Shown here: positions 25,989 to 32,646 of the stretch, in pieces
How positions within the stretch are numbered: position 1 is the first letter of the stretch
How the letters are laid out: each line of letters begins with the position of its first letter
DNA from: an uncultured Bacteroidota bacterium
GTDB lineage: Bacteria; Bacteroidota; Bacteroidia; Chitinophagales; Chitinophagaceae
Direction: 5' to 3'
Length of the DNA: 38,787 bases
Assembly: GCA_903839875.1 (NCBI GenBank)
Contig: CAIMDZ010000220.1
Span: forward strand, 1-38,787
Notes under the pieces: generated by a model
The model's input: the letters and a program-made list of their open reading frames with translations, nothing else
Database searches by the model: none
What the model was told of the DNA's origin: nothing
Position numbers and translations under genes: made by a program

Positions 25989-27449
25989 TTAGTTCAACTT
26001 CGAATATACGACAAATAATCTAGGACGTAATGCTGTGTCTGAATAGCTGCCGCCCGCTGCTACCATATGGAAGCCTCCATAAAAATCCTGTGTGCCGTTA
26101 ATATGCAGGTGAAGGGTATCATTATGGGCCTTTATGGAAGTCATTACTTCGCGGGGAATGTCTATTGTGAAGGTGGCGATATTTTGTCTGTTGCCATGAC
26201 TGATATTGCCATGATAATAACCATCCAGCACGCTTAATGGCGATACGCTGCCGGTAGGGAAGTAGTCAGAAAGGATGTAGGATAGTCCAGGTAATATTGG
26301 GTAACCCGGATAGTTGGCGTTCCCTATACCATTGGGGTATAACTTATCAGGAAGCTGAAAGTTGCCAGGGTTATAACTGCCAGGTAATAAACATAGTTGC
26401 AGCTCCGCTTTATTGATAACTCCGGCAGGTAAATGGGCTAACCCAGGTATTACCACATCTATACTTGCCCCCGGCTGGTATTGCAACGCAATGATAGAGT
26501 CATTGGCCTGTGTTGAATTAAACAGGTTATTAACCGGGAAATGGCTGTATGATCTGGATATGGAATTAAAGTGTGCACAGTTGCCTGTACTAAAATAATA
26601 CGACGTTAAAAGTGAGGTGTCAGGAACCGGAATTGCAGCTCCTTTAACATGGTAATAAACTAGAATTCCTGCCTGGGTGTAAACAGTACTTCCATCGAGT
26701 TGGAAGTAAGGAATTGCAGCGGGAGATTGCCTGGTATCTGCCACGCGAACACATATTCCCTTGAAAGAAGCAATAAAATCTGCAAAAGGGGTGCTGCTAC
26801 TGGGCAGTATTGCTGCCTGGGCAGGCTTTAAATGGCTCAATAAGGCATTCGTGTCCAAGGGTATCCTCAATCCGGGATAATTTTTTATAAGTACCCCTGT
26901 TGTACTAAAAGAATCCTGTAAGTTGTGGAGATTAATCGTATAAGGTTTACTGAGCGGATATGCCAGATCAACCGATTTGGTATTATAGGAGAAATAGGGT
27001 GTAAATATACTCGTCAATGAATCGGTCATATAAAACACCTGATAGGTCTGGGTTAAAGTCGTATTGCCGGTATCCCCAAAAGTAAATCCGCTGTATGGTA
27101 AAACAAGTATTGCAGAGTCAATAGAATTTAGGTCGAAAAATGAGCCACTGGTGATAGCGGGTATAACCTGGAAAAAGGTCGCCCCGGTCATTGTTCCGAA
27201 AAACGGATCTGTTACAGAACCAACTGCCTGGTATATGGGTACCCCGCTCAGGTCAGTGCTGGTTTGCGCAGTGTCGTCAAAATACGTATGTGTGATACAA
27301 GCCAGCGATGTCTGGTATACGTTGATCTGGTTGCTGGAAGGGGATACTTTAGCGTTGATAAGCGTATTTTCCTTACAACTGCCTGTAATAATGGCAACTA
27401 TAAAAAGGAACATAATTATCGGAAAATGACGGTTGAAATGCTGCTTCAA
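25989..27449 (-). CDS. DUF4270 family lipoprotein
   Basis: A 486-residue lipoprotein with a signal ending at the lipobox ITGSC (Cys25). The body has the DUF4270 pattern, including SVTDPFFGTMTGATFFQV, SAILVLPYSGFTFGDTGN and a C-terminal AAGGSYSDTALRPRLFVVYS. Members are restricted largely to Bacteroidota and predicted to sit on the outer membrane or surface; the function is unknown. It lies between the GT5 half-protein gene (36-base gap) and glmS (5-base gap) in one transcription unit, suggesting an envelope polysaccharide or outer-membrane role, which is inference. Confidence 0.88.
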   Translation of the reverse strand: MKQHFNRHFPIIMFLFIVAIITGSCKENTLINAKVSPSSNQINVYQTSLACITHTYFDDTAQTSTDLSGVPIYQAVGSVTDPFFGTMTGATFFQVIPAITSGSFFDLNSIDSAILVLPYSGFTFGDTGNTTLTQTYQVFYMTDSLTSIFTPYFSYNTKSVDLAYPLSKPYTINLHNLQDSFSTTGVLIKNYPGLRIPLDTNALLSHLKPAQAAILPSSSTPFADFIASFKGICVRVADTRQSPAAIPYFQLDGSTVYTQAGILVYYHVKGAAIPVPDTSLLTSYYFSTGNCAHFNSISRSYSHFPVNNLFNSTQANDSIIALQYQPGASIDVVIPGLAHLPAGVINKAELQLCLLPGSYNPGNFQLPDKLYPNGIGNANYPGYPILPGLSYILSDYFPTGSVSPLSVLDGYYHGNISHGNRQNIATFTIDIPREVMTSIKAHNDTLHLHINGTQDFYGGFHMVAAGGSYSDTALRPRLFVVYSKLN

Positions 27450-27485
27450 ATTGTAAAATTTAATGCTAAGGTGCTAAAAGAATTA

Positions 27486-28313
27486 CTAAGACTCTGTTAA
27501 GCTTTTATAAAGCTCGAGAAGTGGTGTAACATCTTCTTTCCAACTGGGTTCATATTTGAGCACTTTTTTATATCTGCTGGGCTTTAATTCATCAGATACC
27601 TTTTTTTCCACCTTTTCTGATCCGAATATAACCACATCAGCGCTTCTGCCTGCACCTATTGTCAGGGCGGTATTGGTGCCATCTTTAAATGGTTCCAGGT
27701 CCTTCTCCTTAATTTCACTGCTGATCATAGCTTTTTTCATGAAATTAGGATTCAGTTTTTCTTTGAACTGGTTTGCCTGGGCTGTATATATGATCTTTGA
27801 ATACCCGAATACCGGTTCTTTTTTATAAGTTGTTTTCAGGTATAGCGGAGCCAATGAGGTCATCCAGCCATGACAATGAATAACATGGGGTGGCCATCCG
27901 AATTTTTTAACGGTTTCGAGTGCGCTTTTGCAGAAGAATATCATTCGCTCACCATTATCGTCATGGAAGTTATCCTGGTCATCGCGGAATACTGATTTGC
28001 GTTTGAAATAGTCTTCGTTGTCCATGAAGTAAACCTGGAGGCGTGCATTTGGTAAAGAGGCAACTTTAATTATCAGCGGATAATCGTCTTTGTCAATTAT
28101 TACATTAATACCCGAAAGTCGTACAACTTCGTGCAGGCGGTGACGCCGCTCGTTGATCACACCAAAACGCGGCATAATTACCCTGACTTCCAGACCTGAG
28201 TCGAAGGTCTTGATAGCCAGCTTGTTGAGTATCTGAGCGAAGTCAGTAAACTCGGTATAAGGAGAAAGTTCGTTGGCAATGATTAAAACACGTTTCTTTG
28301 TGTCTGCGGACAT
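27486..28313 (-). CDS. Glycogen/starch synthase-like GT5 N-terminal half protein
   Basis: A 275-residue protein from ATG 28313 (MSADTKKRVLIIANELSPYT), homologous to the N-terminal Rossmann domain of GT5 glycogen synthase (GlgA), with VIHCHGWMTSLAPLYL and YTAQANQF. It stops where the C-terminal GT-B domain (with the catalytic Glu) should begin; complete GlgA has ~480 residues. The donor-binding KTGG motif after the first strand is replaced by PYTEFTDF. It is unlikely to make glycogen by itself and may bind a sugar nucleotide or regulate. It is the first gene of the operon with DUF4270 and glmS, and diverges from panC. The 32-residue upstream in-frame extension is rejected because a consensus promoter lies in it. 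Confidence 0.82.
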   Translation of the reverse strand: MSADTKKRVLIIANELSPYTEFTDFAQILNKLAIKTFDSGLEVRVIMPRFGVINERRHRLHEVVRLSGINVIIDKDDYPLIIKVASLPNARLQVYFMDNEDYFKRKSVFRDDQDNFHDDNGERMIFFCKSALETVKKFGWPPHVIHCHGWMTSLAPLYLKTTYKKEPVFGYSKIIYTAQANQFKEKLNPNFMKKAMISSEIKEKDLEPFKDGTNTALTIGAGRSADVVIFGSEKVEKKVSDELKPSRYKKVLKYEPSWKEDVTPLLELYKSLTES

Positions 28314-28358
28314 TTGTAAAGAATTAGTTATCGGAAACAAATAAATCGAAATTGTCTG

Positions 28359-28385
28359 CAAAATTACGAAAATATTGAATTCCAA
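28359..28385 (-). promoter_or_regulatory. Promoter of the GT5-DUF4270-glmS operon
   Basis: On the minus strand TTG (28385-28383), 16 bases, then TAATTTTG (28366-28359) is a bacteroidete promoter with an exact -7 box. The predicted leader to ATG 28313 is ~40 bases. It indicates that glmS is expressed from upstream of the GT5-like gene. Confidence 0.6.
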
Positions 28386-28403
28386 CCGTACTTTGCACGG
28401 TTG
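28383..28403. promoter_or_regulatory. Inverted repeat between panC and the GT5 operon
   Basis: CAACCGT (28383-28389) and ACGGTTG (28397-28403) are perfect 7-bp arms around a 7-base spacer. The left arm covers the -33 box of the minus-strand operon, and the spacer with TACTTTG lies where the panC -7 box is expected. It could be an operator governing both directions, or a hairpin in the panC leader. Confidence 0.45.
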
Positions 28404-28420
28404 AAGCACAAATTAGCTGT

Positions 28421-29275
28421 ATGATCATCTTCAAAAAGTCACAGGACATAAAAGATTATATATTAAGAGAGAAAACGCTGGGACATAAGCCAGGGTTCAT
28501 TCCTACCATGGGCGCACTACATGCCGGACACCTGTCTTTGATAGCAAAAGCACGTGCAAATAAGATGTTGTTAATATGCAGTATTTTCGTAAATCCTACC
28601 CAATTTAACGACAAAAACGACTTTGAAAAGTACCCTGTTACAATTGAAGCTGATATTGAAATGCTTGAAAATGCGGGTTGTGATGTGCTGTTTTTACCAT
28701 CGGTAGATGAGATATATCCCGGCGGGCCGGAAAAGGCAAAAGGGTATGATTTTGGTTACCTTGATACTATACTTGAAGGTGCACAAAGACCCGGTCATTT
28801 CCATGGGGTGGGACAGGTCGTTGCAAGGCTTTTGGAAATAGTGCAGCCGCATACTTTGTATTTAGGCCAGAAAGACTATCAGCAGTGCCTGGTTTTACGC
28901 AAACTCACAGAGTTAATGGGGCTGAAGGAATTGAAGGTTGAAATATGCCCCACAGTGCGTGAAGCAGACGGACTGGCAATGAGCTCACGCAACAGAAGAT
29001 TAACTGAATCCCAAAGAGCCATTGCAGGATTAATATATCAGTGTCTTGTTTCTATTGAATCCAAGCAACATGCCGGCGATTTCAGTGTGGTGAAAAAGGA
29101 ATGTGAGGATATTATGAAAGCAAAAGGAATGACCCCTGAATATGTAGCGCTGGCGGATGCGCATGATCTGACCATACTTGAGAATTATGATGCGGACAGG
29201 CCTATGGTGGCATTGATTGCCGCGAGGATTGGGGAGATACGGCTGATTGATAATATACTTGTAGAGAGACATTAG
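28421..29275 (+). CDS. panC: Pantoate-beta-alanine ligase (pantothenate synthetase)
   Basis: A 284-residue enzyme joining pantoate and beta-alanine with ATP to give pantothenate, the precursor of CoA. It has the nucleotidyltransferase HIGH-type motif FIPTMGALHAGHLSL (27-41; His34, His37), the FVNPTQFN motif, GQKDYQQCLVLRKL and the KMSKS-like LAMSSRN region (~187-193). Length and motifs are typical. The ATG at 28421 follows a divergent region with an inverted repeat. No panD or panB gene adjoins it; an antitoxin/PIN pair follows instead. Confidence 0.97.
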   Translation: MIIFKKSQDIKDYILREKTLGHKPGFIPTMGALHAGHLSLIAKARANKMLLICSIFVNPTQFNDKNDFEKYPVTIEADIEMLENAGCDVLFLPSVDEIYPGGPEKAKGYDFGYLDTILEGAQRPGHFHGVGQVVARLLEIVQPHTLYLGQKDYQQCLVLRKLTELMGLKELKVEICPTVREADGLAMSSRNRRLTESQRAIAGLIYQCLVSIESKQHAGDFSVVKKECEDIMKAKGMTPEYVALADAHDLTILENYDADRPMVALIAARIGEIRLIDNILVERH

Positions 29276-29358
29276 TCTAAAGTAGAAAGGCTAAAGTAGA
29301 AAGGCGGGAGCGGGGGCAATACAAATATTTTTCGTAACTTTATTTTTCTAAAATCGTG

Positions 29359-29595
29359 ATGATGAACACAATTTCAATTCATGTTCCTGACTCTTTGGCA
29401 AGGGTTTATAACCACGCTGATGAAAACAAGAAAAAAAGAGCGGAGCAATATATTAATGCATGGCTGACAAATTTCCTGAATAGTAAGTCCTCAAACGACA
29501 AAATAACGGAGATCATGAAGCGGGTAAGCGATACAGCCAAAAGTAACGGGCTGACACCTGAAATACTGGAGGATCTCCTGAAAGATGAGGAATAG
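29359..29595 (+). CDS. Antitoxin of a PIN toxin pair
   Basis: A 78-residue acidic/basic helical protein (MMNTISIHVPDSLARVYNHA start, or two residues shorter from ATG 29362). The first ~20 residues suggest a ribbon-helix-helix-like strand and helix, and the C-terminal half (SNGLTPEILEDLLKDEE) would bind the toxin. The PIN toxin gene begins 11 bases before its stop, so translation is coupled. GTG 29356 is a possible alternative start. A TAACTTTA box lies at 29335-29342, but its -33 region is poor. Confidence 0.75.
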   Translation: MMNTISIHVPDSLARVYNHADENKKKRAEQYINAWLTNFLNSKSSNDKITEIMKRVSDTAKSNGLTPEILEDLLKDEE

Positions 29596-30019
29596 ATTTT
29601 TTGTCTTTGATACCAATGTACTGTTGAGCGCTTTGTTGAATTATTCCAGTATTCCTGCCAGGGCATATAACAAATCGAGGTATGACGGAGTGCTGTTGAT
29701 TTCGGACGAAACGGCCGCTGAATATATCCGCGTTTTCGCCAGAGAGAGATTCGAAAAGTACGCTTCCCTCAATGATCGGTTAGAATTTATCGACAAGGTT
29801 ATCTCCGATGCGCTACCAGTTGTAATTCGTAAACCTATAATTGCCTGCCGGGATCCAAAAGACGATAAATTTCTTTCAGTTGCAGTGAATGGCGGGGCGG
29901 GGTGCATTGTTTCCGGTGACAGTGATTTGCTTGTGCTCCATCCTTTTCAAAACATATCAATTTTAACACCTGCAGACTTTTTCAATAATTATGACACAAC
30001 CATTAGCAATCGGCATTGA
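29585..30019 (+). CDS. PIN domain toxin of a toxin-antitoxin system
   Basis: A 144-residue PIN-fold ribonuclease of the putative TA toxin component family. Acidic residues expected for the Mg site are visible: Asp9 in FVFDTNVLLSALL, Glu42/Glu46 in SDETAAEYI, Asp94 in RDPKDDKF and Asp112/Asp114 in SGDSDLLVL. It would cleave RNA when free of antitoxin. It overlaps the antitoxin stop by 11 bases and the ROK gene by 29 bases downstream, which may link the three genes in one transcript. Confidence 0.85.
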   Translation: MRNRFFVFDTNVLLSALLNYSSIPARAYNKSRYDGVLLISDETAAEYIRVFARERFEKYASLNDRLEFIDKVISDALPVVIRKPIIACRDPKDDKFLSVAVNGGAGCIVSGDSDLLVLHPFQNISILTPADFFNNYDTTISNRH

Positions 30020-30935
30020 TATTGGCGGCACCAATACTGGGTTCGGTCTTGTAAATCGACGCGGTGAGATAATAGTGAAGGGAGGACTGCCGACGACTGG
30101 TCATGCTGACCTAAACGCTTTCATTGTTTCGCTTCGCGATGCTATTGTACCGCATATTGAAAAAGTTGGTCGTGATCACGTGATGGGTGCCGGAATTGGT
30201 GCTCCGAACGGGAATTTCTTCACAGGTGATATTGTTTTTGCGCCAAATCTTCCGTGGCAGGGCGTTGTTATCCCGATGGCAAAGCTGGTGAGTGATGCAC
30301 TGGGAGTAAAAGCGACATTGACCAATGATGCCAATGCGGCTGCGATTGGTGAAATGATCTATGGTGCTGCAAAAGGGATGAAGGATTTCATTTTGGTAAC
30401 ACTTGGCACGGGTGTGGGCAGCGGGTTTGTGGCTAATGGACAATTGATCTATGGCCATGACGGTTTTGCCGGAGAACTCGGGCATGTAATCGCTGTAAGA
30501 AACGGGCGTAAATGTGGTTGCGGGCGACATGGATGCCTCGAAGCTTATACTTCGGCGACTGGCATAGTGCATACGGCAGAGCAGTGGCTGGAAGAGCGAA
30601 CCGATATTACCATCCTGAGAAACAGCAGAGGTACAATTACAGCAAAAAAGATACATGAAGCAGCAGAGAAGGGTGATTCACTTGCAATTGAAATTTTCGA
30701 TTTCACCGCTGAAATTCTCGGGCAAACATTGGCGGATGCCGTAGCGATAACTTCACCGCAGGCTATTATTTTCTTTGGCGGCCTGGCTAAAGCCGGAGAC
30801 CTCTTATTGAAGCCGGTTAAGAAATACCTGGAAGCAAACCTGCTTAATATTTACCAAAACAAAGTACAGATCCTCCAGTCAGCATTGCCGGATGCAGATG
30901 CTGCTATTTTGGGAGCGAGTGCGCTGGTGTGGTAG
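29991..30935 (+). CDS. ROK family sugar kinase
   Basis: A 314-residue ROK protein with the ATP/glucose motif DIGGTNTGFG (10-19), a second phosphate loop GTGVGSGF, and the zinc-binding ROK signature GRKCGCGRHGCLEAY (Cys175, Cys177, Cys182). It is likely a cytoplasmic kinase for glucose, mannose or N-acetylglucosamine. The nearby mannosidase and hexosaminidase genes make mannose or GlcNAc plausible, but the substrate is not shown by the sequence. The start ATG 29991 overlaps the PIN gene; the sequence before DIGGTN is typical. Confidence 0.92.
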   Translation: MTQPLAIGIDIGGTNTGFGLVNRRGEIIVKGGLPTTGHADLNAFIVSLRDAIVPHIEKVGRDHVMGAGIGAPNGNFFTGDIVFAPNLPWQGVVIPMAKLVSDALGVKATLTNDANAAAIGEMIYGAAKGMKDFILVTLGTGVGSGFVANGQLIYGHDGFAGELGHVIAVRNGRKCGCGRHGCLEAYTSATGIVHTAEQWLEERTDITILRNSRGTITAKKIHEAAEKGDSLAIEIFDFTAEILGQTLADAVAITSPQAIIFFGGLAKAGDLLLKPVKKYLEANLLNIYQNKVQILQSALPDADAAILGASALVW

Positions 30936-31131
30936 GACCCCAAACCCCTCCCGATGATAAATCGGGACCTTGTTCCGGGGCTTCGCTGGAGAATATAGCA
31001 TTAACGTTATCACTATGATTTAGCTTTTAGAATTGAATATGAGCAATCAAATTTGTTCAATGGATAAGCTATAGCCAAAGTCCTGAAAAAAGGTTCATTT
31101 CGTGGTCCCCCTTTCGGGGTACAGGGGCTTT
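30936..31131. other. Convergent intergenic region with a repeat-like hairpin
   Basis: TCCCGAT (30949-30955) and ATCGGGA (30961-30967) form a perfect 7-bp stem with a 5-base loop after the ROK gene. No T-run follows. The sequence around it (CCCCAAACCCC, TTCCGGGGCTT) resembles common Bacteroidota intergenic repeats. A shorter hairpin-like stretch lies near 31108-31121 before the GH125 stop. No gene is seen. Confidence 0.5.
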
Positions 31132-32553
31132 TCAGGCATTTAAGAGATGCGGCCTTTCCCGATACACCTTCCACACAAACTCTCCGAACAAAGTATTGGC
31201 CCAGGCAAACCAGGGGCGGGTATATTTTGAAGCGTCGTCTTTATGGAAAGTTTCATGCATAAAGCCGGTGCCTGCATGTGACTTTTGCAACATATCGAGG
31301 CACATTTTTATTTCCTTGTCATCGTTGCTGGTGAGGCCACGCATGGTGATGCTGAGCGGCCAGATATTGTCTATACCTGCGTGTGGGCCACCTATGCCTT
31401 CGCCTGCTTTGCCTTTAAAGAAGAAGGGATTTTCGTTGGAGAGCACATACTTCCTCGTGTTCTTATACACAGGGTCATTGTTCATTTCCGGAATAAGGTA
31501 ACTCAATGAAAGGAGGGAGGGTACATTGGCGTCGTCCATTAAATTATAACTGCCATAACCATTTACCTCATAGGCAAATATCTTCCCGAATTTTTTGTGT
31601 TCTATTTTTGCATCATTATCTATACCGGTCACTATCTTGGTCATCATCTCCTGAATGGCGTGTTCGTCAATTTTTGATTTTGTTGCCGCAGACAGCGAGA
31701 TCAATTGGCCAAGGCTGGCAAATGCAAACAGGTTGCTGGCTACCAGGAACGGATAAATAGTAGCATCATCGCTCGGCCGGAACATAGAGCAGATCATTCC
31801 GTTGGCACTCACGGGATAGCCATAGCCGCCCAGTGGTACTGTGTCTGTGGCGTATTCGGTTTTGCGCATAAAGCTGTAGGGCCCCTTGCTTTCAAAACGT
31901 TGTTGCTCTTTGAATGTTTTTATCACCAGCTTCATGGCTTCCGTCCATTGCGTATCAAAAGGCGAAGTGTCTCCTGTTTCTTTCCAGTAACCATGTGCGA
32001 GGCGAATGGGATAGCAAAGGCTATCCACTTCCCATTTGCGCTCGTGAATGCCTTTTTGCATTTGTGTTACATCGCTGTTCCATTCGCTGCGCTTGTTCTC
32101 GTTTTTATAAAACGCATTGGCATATGGGTCTTTCAAAATACACTTTGTCTGTCTGCGGATAACCCCTGCTATCATCTGTTTCAGGGTTTCATCTTCCTTG
32201 CATAATCGCAGGTAGGGCCATACCTGTGCCGAGGAATCGCGTAGCCACATGGCGTCTATATCACCGGTTATTACATAAGTATCCGGTATGCCGTCAATCA
32301 TTTCAAAATCAACGGTTGTATCCAAAGTATTGGGGAAGCAATTTTCAAATAGCCATGCCAGTTCTTTATTGCCAATATTGCTTTTTATTTCTGCAATAAT
32401 TCTCTCCACTGCCGGGCTTTTGAAATTCCGGTCAGCCTCTGGTATTCTTACGGTGGGATAACTGTTGTCTGCCGCCCAAACGTTTGTGTACCTGGAAAGA
32501 AGAAGGGCCGTGGTAGCTAAGGATGTTTGTTTTACAAATCTGCGCCTGTTCAT
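31132..32553 (-). CDS. GH125 exo-alpha-1,6-mannosidase
   Basis: A 473-residue secreted glycoside hydrolase. The N-terminus MNRRRFVKQTSLATTALLLS has a twin-arginine-like RRRF motif and a hydrophobic core, cleaving near residue 27. The (alpha/alpha)6 barrel has the GH125 motif MWLRDSSAQVWPYLRL (~residue 102-117) and AGIDNIWPLSITMRGL near the C-terminus. The family removes alpha-1,6-linked mannose from mannans and N-glycans, inverting configuration. It diverges from GH92 with 93 bases between starts. An exact -7 box ends four bases before its ATG, so it is probably leaderless. It lies next to GH92, GH2 and GH20 genes, fitting N-glycan degradation. Confidence 0.93.
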   Translation of the reverse strand: MNRRRFVKQTSLATTALLLSRYTNVWAADNSYPTVRIPEADRNFKSPAVERIIAEIKSNIGNKELAWLFENCFPNTLDTTVDFEMIDGIPDTYVITGDIDAMWLRDSSAQVWPYLRLCKEDETLKQMIAGVIRRQTKCILKDPYANAFYKNENKRSEWNSDVTQMQKGIHERKWEVDSLCYPIRLAHGYWKETGDTSPFDTQWTEAMKLVIKTFKEQQRFESKGPYSFMRKTEYATDTVPLGGYGYPVSANGMICSMFRPSDDATIYPFLVASNLFAFASLGQLISLSAATKSKIDEHAIQEMMTKIVTGIDNDAKIEHKKFGKIFAYEVNGYGSYNLMDDANVPSLLSLSYLIPEMNNDPVYKNTRKYVLSNENPFFFKGKAGEGIGGPHAGIDNIWPLSITMRGLTSNDDKEIKMCLDMLQKSHAGTGFMHETFHKDDASKYTRPWFAWANTLFGEFVWKVYRERPHLLNA

Positions 32554-32557
32554 ATTG

Positions 32558-32565
32558 CAAATGTA
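32558..32565 (-). promoter_or_regulatory. -7 box of the GH125 gene
   Basis: On the minus strand TACATTTG is exact and is followed by CAAT then ATG, the same layout as the HEPN/MNT operon. The expected transcription start coincides with the start codon. Confidence 0.5.
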
Positions 32566-32601
32566 TTAATTAATGCTAATATTTTGCTGCTTTAAAGATT
32601 A

Positions 32602-32630
32602 TTGTCTTTCCGATTACCACACTATCTTCG
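32602..32630 (+). promoter_or_regulatory. Promoter of the GH92 gene
   Basis: TTG (32602-32604), 18 bases, TATCTTCG (32623-32630; one mismatch to TAnnTTTG). The TTG at 32602 begins an open frame, but it looks like the -33 box, so translation is placed at ATG 32647. Confidence 0.4.
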
Positions 32631-32646
32631 TCCTATATTATTGTAT

